DNA of 64,000 bases, taken from contig JAUWYY010000010.1 of the NCBI GenBank assembly GCA_030615605.1, positions 1-64,000 of the forward strand. Reading direction: 5' to 3'. The stretch comes from a bacterium (lineage in GTDB: Bacteria > Armatimonadota > Zipacnadia > Zipacnadales > Zipacnadaceae). This document shows, one piece after another, positions 15,519-23,787 of this stretch; within the stretch, counting starts at the first letter, position 1; the number at the start of each line of letters is the position of its first letter. The notes under the pieces are model-generated. The model saw only the letters and a list, made by a program, of their open reading frames with translations. It was not told where the DNA came from and ran no database searches. The position numbers were made by a program, and so were the translations under genes.

Positions 15519-16901
15519 ATGATGCGAATCATACTGTTGATTATTGGGCTACTATTCGCAATTGCTATTATGATAGGGCCAACTAGTGTGGCTGTCTGCG
15601 GCGCTGATGAGGCAGCGGCAGAGCCGCCTGAGGCGGTAGCTGAAGAAGCTGCGGTTGAAGCGGACAGCGAATCCTCAGAGGTTGACGAGGAGGAAGGCGA
15701 AGCCGAGGACGAAGACGGCGAGGGAGAAGAGGATGAGAAGATACTGGAGATCGAGCCGGCCCCGCATGGCTGGACGGTGTACGCTGTTAATATCAATGCC
15801 CACGAACTGCTCATTACCTTCGCCGCTGAGGCCCACCTGCCACTGATCGTTGATGACACGGTCAAGCGCAACCTGACCATCAATGTAGTGGACAGGCCGG
15901 CCCGAGAGGTGCTGCAGGTTATTGTTGACGCCTACGGCTTTTCGTGGGCGGAGGTGGAGGGTGTACACATTATCTCGGAAGGCATGCCGCGTACTCCTTC
16001 TTCGTATCTGCTTTCAGATATTGCCTCCGTCACCACCAAGTACGTTTCGCCCGCCCAGGCTCAGGACCTATTTCCGCTGTTTCTGCAGGGCGACATCAAG
16101 GTGAACACGGACCAGAACGCCGTGGTGCTCTCCGGCCCTCAGGCGGTGCTCGATAAATTCCGGGAAGACGTGGAGCAGTTCGACGTGCCTGCTGCCCAGA
16201 TCATGCTGGATGTCAATGTAGTCGAATTCACGGATATGGATACGGACACCTTCGCGGCTATGTTAGGATACAGCAATGCCAACTTGGGCGTGGTCACCGA
16301 CTCGCTGACGGGCCAACTGACATTCAATGCGATAGTGGACCTGCCTACCCTATTCTTCTCCCAGCTACAAGCGCTGGTGGAAAAGCTCCAGGCTCGAGTG
16401 CGAGCCAACCCGCGCATCGCGACCATCAGTGGGCAGAGGGCCACCATTTTCATCGGCCAGCAGCAGTACCTGACGACGTCAGTGGGCGACTCGGGCAACT
16501 CCATTTCCGCCGGTGTCCGCCTCAGCATGACTCCCCTGACTGGAGGAGGTGGCGAGATCATTCTGGACGTCAATGAAGAGATAAGCACGCTCAGTGCTCC
16601 AGATGCCGTCACCGGGCTTCCTACCAAGACCACGCGGACGGCTCGCACCACGGTGCGAGTGCGGGACGGTCAGACGATTGTGACCGGAGGCCTGCGCCAG
16701 ACTGAGAGCAGGTCGGTGCGCCGGGCTATTCCGATATTGAGTGAGATTCCGATAATCGGCAACCTATTCCGCTCGAAGAAGACCGAGAAAACCACGGTAG
16801 ATCTGGCCATATTCATAACCGCTCGATCGCTAAGCCCGACCGGGCACCTACCCGAGACGGAAGAGGCGCAGATTCACGACCGTTTCGGCGTGGAGGAATG
16901 A
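15519..16901 (+). CDS. Secretin-family outer-membrane protein, paralogue 1
   Basis: A 460-residue secretin of the GspD/PilQ superfamily. It has a signal sequence or membrane anchor (residues 1-30), then an acidic Glu/Asp linker (about 30-80), an STN/N0 domain (ITFAAEAHLPLIVDDTVKR; near 95-160), an N1-like fold (QNAVVLSGPQAVLDKFREDV) and the C-terminal secretin barrel with GGLRQTESRSVRRAIPILSE and IPIIGNLF near 395-425. Tandem ATGs at 15519/15522 follow AAGGAG. It is shorter than GspD because most N-domains are missing. It overlaps the next gene's frame and forms one operon with two further paralogues. Confidence 0.88.
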   Translation: MMRIILLIIGLLFAIAIMIGPTSVAVCGADEAAAEPPEAVAEEAAVEADSESSEVDEEEGEAEDEDGEGEEDEKILEIEPAPHGWTVYAVNINAHELLITFAAEAHLPLIVDDTVKRNLTINVVDRPAREVLQVIVDAYGFSWAEVEGVHIISEGMPRTPSSYLLSDIASVTTKYVSPAQAQDLFPLFLQGDIKVNTDQNAVVLSGPQAVLDKFREDVEQFDVPAAQIMLDVNVVEFTDMDTDTFAAMLGYSNANLGVVTDSLTGQLTFNAIVDLPTLFFSQLQALVEKLQARVRANPRIATISGQRATIFIGQQQYLTTSVGDSGNSISAGVRLSMTPLTGGGGEIILDVNEEISTLSAPDAVTGLPTKTTRTARTTVRVRDGQTIVTGGLRQTESRSVRRAIPILSEIPIIGNLFRSKKTEKTTVDLAIFITARSLSPTGHLPETEEAQIHDRFGVEE

Positions 16902-16903
16902 TA

Positions 16904-18586
16904 ATGTGTGCGACAAAGCTGGCACCACTGATCGTGGTGGCCCTGGTCCTGCTCGCGCCGGCTGTTGTCTTCGGTCAGCGGGAGGACTTTGTCGAGCTTG
17001 AGAAGGTCGAGGTGGAGGAGGTCTCTAACGCAGTGCGCCTGCGCCTTACCGCCGACGGCGTCCTGCAGGTCAATGCCAGCACCTACTGGGCCTATGGCCG
17101 GACTCTTTGGGGGCTTCTCTCTGGGGTAGGGGATGAGCCTGAGGCTGGCCCTGACCGGCGTATTAGCTTTATGCTGCCCAACGTTCGCAGCGGTGCGGCG
17201 CCGGCGGTGCAGGTGGCGAAGTATCCGGTGAGCCATCTGGAGTTCTCCCTGATGCCAGGGGCACGGGGGGGTGTCGGCTTCCTCTGTACGGTGGTTCTCT
17301 ACCGGCCCGGCTACCTGACGGTCATTGACACTGGGGGCCGAGCCCGAGATCTCAGCTACGAGCAAGAGTACAATGGGCCTCAGGTCATGCTTCAGACCAC
17401 CAGGGGACAAAATGAGCTGCTTATCACCGTGCTCAGCGATCGCCCTAAGGAACCACCGCCGGAGCGCCCCGTGGTGGCGCCAGCTCCGGCCCACCTAGAG
17501 GTAAGTGGTGGGGCTGATGGCTTGAGCGTGCACGCCGTCAACGCTGACATGCATCTGCTGTTGGAGCGTGTATCGCGGCTGGCGCAAGTCCAGGTGTATC
17601 TGGATGATAAGGTGGACATACAAGTGACGACCCACCTGGAAAGCGTGCCGCTGGAGCGTTTCCTGCAGACTCTGGTACTGGGCTACGGCCTGTCCCTGCG
17701 TCGCGAAGGCGATACATACTTCGTCAGCCTCAGCCAGGTGGAGACGGCTGTTCCCTTCTGGGCCGCGGAGACGCGCTCGGTGCCGCTGCGGTACCTGTCA
17801 GCGGCAGAGGCGGTGCTCTTACTGCCTGATGTGCTGCTCTCCTACATACGAGCCAACGAAGAGGGTAACGCTCTGGTCATGAACGGTCCGTCCCTACTAC
17901 TTGATCGGATCGAGCGAGACCTGCGGGTCATTGACCGACCGGCTTACCACTGTCGCCTGCGGGCATGGGTGGTCTCCGGCCGGGACGTGGCTGAGCGTCT
18001 GGAGGAAATTACAGGCCGGGCAAGTGGCGGCACGACTGCGTGGCAGGCCGACAGTTCGGGACAAGTTCGCATAGAGGTGGCCGAGCGGCGGGCTTACGAG
18101 CTCGTGACCAGTTTGCGCCGACTGGCGACGCGGCGCCAGTTGCACATGAAGGCGCTGCCGGTCGTGCAGGTTAAGAATGGCCAGCAGGCCCGGCTGTTCG
18201 TGGGCGAGAAGATCTATTGGGTGCAGCAGAGCGGGCTTGCCTCGATGGAGGCAGGCGCCGAATTGGAGATCGAGCCGCTCACGGCTGGAGATTGGATCAC
18301 CGCCAGTGTCAAGGTCAACAGCAGCTTCCTGGGGGAAACCAACGACCTCGGGCCGCTAGTGTTTCGCCGTGCGGCCGAGGGGATGGTGCGGCTGCGGTCC
18401 GGCGATACGATAATCATAGGCGGCTTGCGTCTGGTCGAGAGGAGCAAGGAGCGGCGTAAGACCGCAATGCTGTTGGAGGGACGCTATAGCTACGAAGAGG
18501 AGCAAGAGGTCTGGGTGCTACTGCAAGCGCGGGCCAGCCTGGCGTCGCTGAAATACCAGGACAATGCAATGGAGGTTGTACCATGA
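16904..18586 (+). CDS. Secretin-related protein, paralogue 2 (degenerate barrel)
   Basis: A 560-residue exported protein. After a signal peptide (ending near VVFGQ) it has an AMIN-like beta domain (VEEVSNAVRLRLTADGVLQV), a long linker, an STN-like domain (VHAVNADMHLLLERVSRLAQ), a paired N-domain (ANEEGNALVMNGPSLLLDRI) and a divergent secretin C-terminus. The barrel segment keeps GDTIIIGGLRLVE, but the usual PxLxxIPxIGxLF motif is gone, so it may not form a pore alone. GGAGG spacing favours the ATG at 16904 over 16898. It overlaps paralogue 3 by 4 bases. Confidence 0.75.
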   Translation: MCATKLAPLIVVALVLLAPAVVFGQREDFVELEKVEVEEVSNAVRLRLTADGVLQVNASTYWAYGRTLWGLLSGVGDEPEAGPDRRISFMLPNVRSGAAPAVQVAKYPVSHLEFSLMPGARGGVGFLCTVVLYRPGYLTVIDTGGRARDLSYEQEYNGPQVMLQTTRGQNELLITVLSDRPKEPPPERPVVAPAPAHLEVSGGADGLSVHAVNADMHLLLERVSRLAQVQVYLDDKVDIQVTTHLESVPLERFLQTLVLGYGLSLRREGDTYFVSLSQVETAVPFWAAETRSVPLRYLSAAEAVLLLPDVLLSYIRANEEGNALVMNGPSLLLDRIERDLRVIDRPAYHCRLRAWVVSGRDVAERLEEITGRASGGTTAWQADSSGQVRIEVAERRAYELVTSLRRLATRRQLHMKALPVVQVKNGQQARLFVGEKIYWVQQSGLASMEAGAELEIEPLTAGDWITASVKVNSSFLGETNDLGPLVFRRAAEGMVRLRSGDTIIIGGLRLVERSKERRKTAMLLEGRYSYEEEQEVWVLLQARASLASLKYQDNAMEVVP

Positions 18587-20340
18587 AATGCACACTGCCG
18601 GCGCAGTTAGCCATTATAGGAGCGCTATCTCTGGGTCTAGGCTTGGGGTTTGCGGTCCGGACCCATGCCCAGGGGGGCGCATATTGCTACATCAACGAAG
18701 TCAAGACCACCGTAATGAGTAACGGTGTTCAGATTCAGGTGAAGGCCGACGGTATTCTGACTTTGGACAGGAACACCCAATACATGTGGGGGTATGGGCG
18801 CAGGGTGACCGAGGCGACCTTTCGTTTTCCCAATGCTCGTCTGGGGTTAGACTGCAAGCGGCTCTATGATGTTGATGAGGAGCCGGTCAGCACGATAGTG
18901 CTGGGTGTGGCGCCGGATGCGGTGGAGGGCAAAGGTGTGGAGATGACTGTGACTTTGACCGAGCGCTCGCGGGTGAAGGCGGAACTGGGCGAGGACCGAC
19001 AGACCTATCTGGTGACGGTCTACGGCAGCCGCACGGTGGAGCGAATCACGGGAGAGACAGAAGCCGAGGAGGTCAAGGAGGGCGAAATTGAGGTCACCGC
19101 CACCGATGGTCTGATCAGTGTACACGCGGTCAAGGCGGACATCCACAAGGTGGTCGGGCAGATCGCACGGGAGGGCGGGGTCAGCGTGGCCGTGGATGAT
19201 GCGGTGCAGCACAAGGTCAGCATTAACGTTCAGGATCGAGAGCCACTGGCAGTGCTCCGCGGGATTGCTGCAGGTTACGGTCTGGCACTATCCGCGGTGG
19301 GCGATGTCTACATGCTCAGCGAGGGGGTGCCCGCCGACTTGCCCACCTACCTCCGCAGTAGCACGGCCTCCTTCCCGATGCGCTATCTCAAAGCCAGCGA
19401 CGCCCGCTCGCTGCTGCCCACCTTCCTGTTTAAGTATGTGCACGACAATCCTGAGCAGAACGCGCTGGTGGTAACCGCGCCCTCCCAGATGCTGGCCAAA
19501 ATAAAGGAAGACCTAGAAGCGGTGGACATTCCCCCGCCGATGATCATGGTGGAGTGCGCGGTCATCGAGCTGACCGACTCGGCCGACCTGGACTCCCAGT
19601 TCCGCTGGCGCTACGACAGTGAGAACTATGGTGCAGGCACCGACAGCCGCACCGGGGAAATTGATTTCGAGCACGGGGATTTCGATGCTCTGGCCACCGC
19701 GGTAGCACCCACCGCCCAGTTGCAAGCATGGCTGCAAGCGTTGATAACCCAGGGCCGGGCGGAAGTTCGCTCCCACCCCTCCATAGCCGCGGTCAATGGC
19801 AAGAATGCCTCTATCTTCATCGGCTCGGAACGCTATATAAAGGTGCAATATTCGGAATATGGCCAGCAACAGGAGCGGATCGAAGTGGTGCCGGTGGGGG
19901 TAAAGCTCAGCGTACGTCCCTGGACCGGCGGCAATCAGGAGATCACTACTTACGTGAACGTGGAGGTTTCCAATATCGTGGAGCTGGACCCGGAGAGCGG
20001 AGTACCCCGCCTCAGCTCCCGGTCAGCCTCCACAACCCTACGCACGCGCGACGGCGAGACCATCGTCATCGGCGGCCTCGTGCAGAAACAGCAGGAGAGA
20101 ACCTACCGCCGCATCCCTATACTGGGTAGCCTACCCATCATTGGTCCCCTATTCCGCAGCCGGTCGCAACGCGCCAGCACCACGGAACTGGTCATTCTGG
20201 TCCGGCCCCGGCTGTTGGACGAAAGTGGCCGTCTGCCGGCCCAGGAGGATGAACAGATGCGCCGGCAGTTTCTACAGCCGGGCGACTTGGGATACCTTGA
20301 GGAGGCCAGGGAACAAAGCAGACCACAATCCGCACAATAG
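18583..20340 (+). CDS. Secretin with N-terminal AMIN-like domain, paralogue 3
   Basis: A 585-residue secretin: signal peptide (1-29), AMIN-like domain (INEVKTTVMSNGVQIQVKAD; binds envelope or peptidoglycan in PilQ-type proteins), STN domain (about 175-245), N1 domain (NPEQNALVVTAPSQMLAKI) and a full secretin barrel with GETIVIGGLVQKQQERTYRR then PILGSLPIIGPLFRS near 520-540. The architecture resembles PilQ more than GspD. The ATG overlaps the stop of paralogue 2. No pilin, ATPase or inner-membrane secretion gene is adjacent, so the partner system is unknown. Confidence 0.88.
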   Translation: MKCTLPAQLAIIGALSLGLGLGFAVRTHAQGGAYCYINEVKTTVMSNGVQIQVKADGILTLDRNTQYMWGYGRRVTEATFRFPNARLGLDCKRLYDVDEEPVSTIVLGVAPDAVEGKGVEMTVTLTERSRVKAELGEDRQTYLVTVYGSRTVERITGETEAEEVKEGEIEVTATDGLISVHAVKADIHKVVGQIAREGGVSVAVDDAVQHKVSINVQDREPLAVLRGIAAGYGLALSAVGDVYMLSEGVPADLPTYLRSSTASFPMRYLKASDARSLLPTFLFKYVHDNPEQNALVVTAPSQMLAKIKEDLEAVDIPPPMIMVECAVIELTDSADLDSQFRWRYDSENYGAGTDSRTGEIDFEHGDFDALATAVAPTAQLQAWLQALITQGRAEVRSHPSIAAVNGKNASIFIGSERYIKVQYSEYGQQQERIEVVPVGVKLSVRPWTGGNQEITTYVNVEVSNIVELDPESGVPRLSSRSASTTLRTRDGETIVIGGLVQKQQERTYRRIPILGSLPIIGPLFRSRSQRASTTELVILVRPRLLDESGRLPAQEDEQMRRQFLQPGDLGYLEEAREQSRPQSAQ

Positions 20341-20389
20341 CACAGGCGGGCCGATGTGGTGCGGGGAGCTAGCGGGTTGTCCTCAGTGG

Positions 20390-21898
20390 TCAGAGCAATT
20401 CCAGGTCCGGCTTGGGCGAGCCGGAGCTTGGCTGCTGCTTGGGCAGTACAGAGCGGAAGAGGCTGCCCTCGCCCAGCTCGCTTTCAATCTCCACTCGGCC
20501 GCCGTGAGCCTCGGTGACGCGGTGCACATATACCATACCCAGGCCGATTCCCCCCGCCTGATCTTTGGACGCGCTAGTGCGAAAGCCGGGTTCCTTGCCG
20601 ATGCGCTTGATATCTTCGGGGGGGATGCCTATACCCTCATCGCCAACCGCGATAACCACCTCGTCACCCTGATCCTGGATGGAGACTGTGATAGTCGTCC
20701 CCGGATTGGCGTATTTCGCGGAATTCTTCAGGTAATTATCCAGGATTGAAATGATCTTGTCCCGATCGCCCTCTATTGTCAGGGCTTCTGGGGCCTGGCG
20801 GAGGAGCTGGTGGCCAGCCAATTTGTCGGCCAGCTCTATGAGGATCTGGTCAAGGGCCTCGATGAGGTCGAACTCGGTGACGTCCAGCTCAATTTCTTTG
20901 CCTGCGTGGATGCGGGAGAGATTGAGCGTCTCGGATATCAGCCGGAACATACGGGATGATTGGATGAGGGCAGCTCCGATGAACTCGTCGGCTATCTGCA
21001 AATCTTCTTCAGTGACCCCCTCGTCCATAATAGTCTGGATGGTCTGGAGGTTGCCCTGGATCACGGTTAGAGGTGTGCGCAACTCATGGGCGACTTGCCC
21101 GACCAGTTCCTCCGCAGCCGTAGAAAAGGGAGACCGAGTGAAGGCAATAATGGCCTGCCCTTCCTGGGCAAGTTGGGCGCTGATAGCATAGGTCTCGCCC
21201 AGGGGGGTGGCGAATGAGCCAGTAGCCTGGGTCTGTGTGGGGTGTTGTAGTTCGGATATCAGCTCTTGCAACCGCCCTCGGGAGTCAATCTGGCTCAGGT
21301 GCTTGCCCTGCAGTACATTAACCTGGAGGATCTGGCGGGCGGCGGCATTGGCCACTACAATGCTCCCCTCAGTGTCAATCAACATCAAGCCCACCGCAAC
21401 GGTGGCAAAGGCAGTCTGGATGTCTTCGAACTCTTCGAGATGTTCCTCGACCAGCAATGCGGCAGCCTGCCGGGCGAGGGTCCCGGCCAACTGTTGGTCT
21501 TCGTCGTCAAAGGTTGGCCCTCCGCGCTTGCTCCAAAGGGCAAGGATACCCAGTGGGTGCTTGACTGGCTCCTCTTCTGGTTCGAGTGCCTCGCGCTCCC
21601 AGATAACCGGGACGACCATTACTGGCCCGGCCAGCTCCATATCGGATAAGTGGATCGGCTCATCGAGTATGATGCATCTGTCTGACTCTATGGCGTCGAC
21701 TACGGCTCTGGTAAAATGGGTGTTATTGTCAATGTCAGCCTGGGGGCCTAGTTCCGGGGCGGCTCTTTGCGAGAGGTCCACAAATGACTGCAAATACAAG
21801 CGGTTATCGGCTGCTCCCAGTGTGAAGCAGGCAGTGCCTTCACTTTGTACAATCTGGCTGACCTTTTGGCAGAAGCGATCAAGTATGGCAGATGCCAC
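20390..21898 (-). CDS. Sensor histidine kinase with GAF and PAS-like domains
   Basis: A 502-residue soluble kinase. Residues 1-155 resemble a GAF sensor, and about 160-255 a PAS domain (GLMLIDTEGSIVVANAAARQIL). The HisKA phospho-acceptor is in GQVAHELRTPLT near residue 275. The ATPase domain shows the N box (DNYLKNSAKYA), G1 (DEGIGIPPEDI) and G2 (GGIGLGMVY). No membrane segment is seen, so the signal is cytoplasmic. No response regulator is adjacent. It converges on the third secretin gene with a 49-base gap. Confidence 0.88.
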   Translation of the reverse strand: MASAILDRFCQKVSQIVQSEGTACFTLGAADNRLYLQSFVDLSQRAAPELGPQADIDNNTHFTRAVVDAIESDRCIILDEPIHLSDMELAGPVMVVPVIWEREALEPEEEPVKHPLGILALWSKRGGPTFDDEDQQLAGTLARQAAALLVEEHLEEFEDIQTAFATVAVGLMLIDTEGSIVVANAAARQILQVNVLQGKHLSQIDSRGRLQELISELQHPTQTQATGSFATPLGETYAISAQLAQEGQAIIAFTRSPFSTAAEELVGQVAHELRTPLTVIQGNLQTIQTIMDEGVTEEDLQIADEFIGAALIQSSRMFRLISETLNLSRIHAGKEIELDVTEFDLIEALDQILIELADKLAGHQLLRQAPEALTIEGDRDKIISILDNYLKNSAKYANPGTTITVSIQDQGDEVVIAVGDEGIGIPPEDIKRIGKEPGFRTSASKDQAGGIGLGMVYVHRVTEAHGGRVEIESELGEGSLFRSVLPKQQPSSGSPKPDLELL

Positions 21899-22510
21899 TG
21901 GCAGTCACCACCGCTTAGTAGCGAGCAATAAAGATTATGGCAATAGTGTCGCTAATACTATTCGAGCTGATTGGCGAAGTCAAGCACTGCAAAGAAACCA
22001 CGTTGATCGCGCGCAGGGGACGAGTTCAAACGGACAGGCTTAACAGATCTGTTCAAGCTCGTAATCTGTCGTGCCCAAACCAGCCCCAACACACTGTTGG
22101 ACCTGTTCACAGGGATATTTGCCGTGGACTCGTGCGAGCTCGAAGGTGACCAATATCTGCTGGCAGACTGCCGCCGGATTGTGAATTCTCCAATGGCCCT
22201 CAACAGGAGCTGGAGCGGACTGCCAGCATTATTGATCAGACTTAATCGCTGCCGGAAGTGGATTTTGCTGTCCAGAAGGAACAGCCGCTGGGCCCTATGA
22301 CGTAGGTCCCCATACGGGCAATACCACGCAAAGGCCGCCCCCCACTTGCTTCGTTCGGGGATTATCCCGCTGCTTGAAGACAGGTTGAATGATGTAGGGT
22401 GGTGACTTGCAGTCTTTGTCCCCGGCGAAAGTGAGGCTCCATAGGAACAATCCGGGATGCACTGGTGTCTAATAAGGAAGTATGACTAGGCCACTGAAGA
22501 GGTGAGTCCA
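21899..22510. other. 612-base intergenic stretch, no clear gene
   Basis: Lies between the divergent kinase and vWA genes. One plus-strand frame stays open from about 22009 to 22302 without a plausible start or recognisable motif. A CACGCAAAGG element near 22327 loosely recalls a riboswitch core, but the supporting helices are not visible. Nothing else is supported. Confidence 0.5.
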
Positions 22511-23665
22511 ATGACGCGATATGTGACGAACGTGGTAGGCTTATGTTTACTGCTGGCCCTGCTTATGCTGGTCAGTGGGGGCCAACCGGTTGCCGAGGAG
22601 CCCCGGCCGATTGATCTGGCCATCTGCCTGGACACCTCGGGTAGCATGAGCGGGCTGATCGAGGCCGCCAAGCAGAAGCTTTGGGCTGTGGTCAATGAGC
22701 TGGTACAGGCCACACCCACTCCCTACCTGCGCGTGGGATTGATTCACTATGGTAATAACGGCATACACGAGGAGACCGGGTGGGTGGAGAAGAAGCTCGA
22801 CCTAACGACGGACCTCGACGAAGTGTACAAGCAGCTTTTTGTGCTCACCACCAACGGCGGCACGGAGTATGTGGCACGGGCCATGACGGCCGCCCGGGAG
22901 CAGCTCGAATGGAGCACTGACCCCGAGGCGCTCAAGATCATCTTCGTCTGCGGCAATGAGCCAGCCACTCAGGACCCCGAAATCACCATTGAGGAGGCCT
23001 GCAAGGCGACCATCACCGAGGGGATCATCGTTAACAGCATCTTCTGTGGCAACATCCAGATGGGTGAACAGACGGGCTGGCTTACCGTGGCCCGCCTGGC
23101 CGATGGGCGCTATGCTGCCATTGACCAGGACCACGGTGTCGTGAGTATCCCGACCCCGGTGGACGATGAGTTGGCGAAGCTGGGCGGCGGGCTTAACGAC
23201 ACTTATCTGCCCTACGGCGAGCACGGTGCGTACGGCGCCACCAATCAGCAGGCTCAGGATGGGAATGCGGCCAGTGTGAACCCCGGCGTAGCCGCCGAGC
23301 GCGCTGTGGCCAAGGGTGGGACGCAGTACCGCAATGCGCGCTGGGATCTGGTGGATGCCAGCCGGGATGAAAGCTTTGACCTGGCCGCAATTCCCATTGA
23401 ACAGTTGCCGGAAGAGATGCAGCAAATGACGTTGGGACAGCGGCAGGCTCACATCGAAAAGATGACCGTCGAGCGCGCCTCGCTTCAGGAGCGGATCGCC
23501 GAGCTGGGCCGACAGCGCCAGGATTTCATCGCCGCCGAGATGAAGAAACAGGGCCTGGACGACGAGCAATCACTGGACGCCGCAATACGCGCTGCCATCC
23601 GCCAGCAGGCAGTAGCTAACGGCTTCACTTTCCCAGCCAAGCAACCCGTTCAGGGCGAAAGCTAG
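22511..23665 (+). CDS. Exported von Willebrand factor A-domain protein
   Basis: A 384-residue protein with a signal sequence (about 1-27). A vWA domain follows with the metal-ion adhesion site DTSGSMSG near residue 38, a later Thr in the loop NGGTEYVARAM and an Asp-bearing strand. The C-terminal third is a charged, probably coiled-coil region (QRQAHIEKMTVERASLQERI). It is likely periplasmic and involved in protein-protein contacts. The ATG at 22511 has a GAGGTGA site. It precedes a second vWA gene by about 120 bases. Confidence 0.85.
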   Translation: MTRYVTNVVGLCLLLALLMLVSGGQPVAEEPRPIDLAICLDTSGSMSGLIEAAKQKLWAVVNELVQATPTPYLRVGLIHYGNNGIHEETGWVEKKLDLTTDLDEVYKQLFVLTTNGGTEYVARAMTAAREQLEWSTDPEALKIIFVCGNEPATQDPEITIEEACKATITEGIIVNSIFCGNIQMGEQTGWLTVARLADGRYAAIDQDHGVVSIPTPVDDELAKLGGGLNDTYLPYGEHGAYGATNQQAQDGNAASVNPGVAAERAVAKGGTQYRNARWDLVDASRDESFDLAAIPIEQLPEEMQQMTLGQRQAHIEKMTVERASLQERIAELGRQRQDFIAAEMKKQGLDDEQSLDAAIRAAIRQQAVANGFTFPAKQPVQGES

Positions 23666-23787
23666 TAAATAGCGCGGGGGAGCGATATTTGGACTACTCA
23701 CGGCCTGGGGTGAGTCAGCCGCTATCGGTACGGTCTTTTTGTCTAACAAGTCGCCATAGTGCAAAATGCACAATAGGGGTGAGACTG

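Noticed and set aside
20751-22043. Two plus-strand open frames opposite the histidine kinase
   Set aside because: Low-complexity Ser/Arg/Trp-rich translations antisense to a kinase with all expected motifs.
22300-22360. A possible cyclic-di-GMP-type riboswitch (CACGCAAAGG element)
   Set aside because: The conserved GGGCAAACC partner and closing helices cannot be found. The match is only a few bases.
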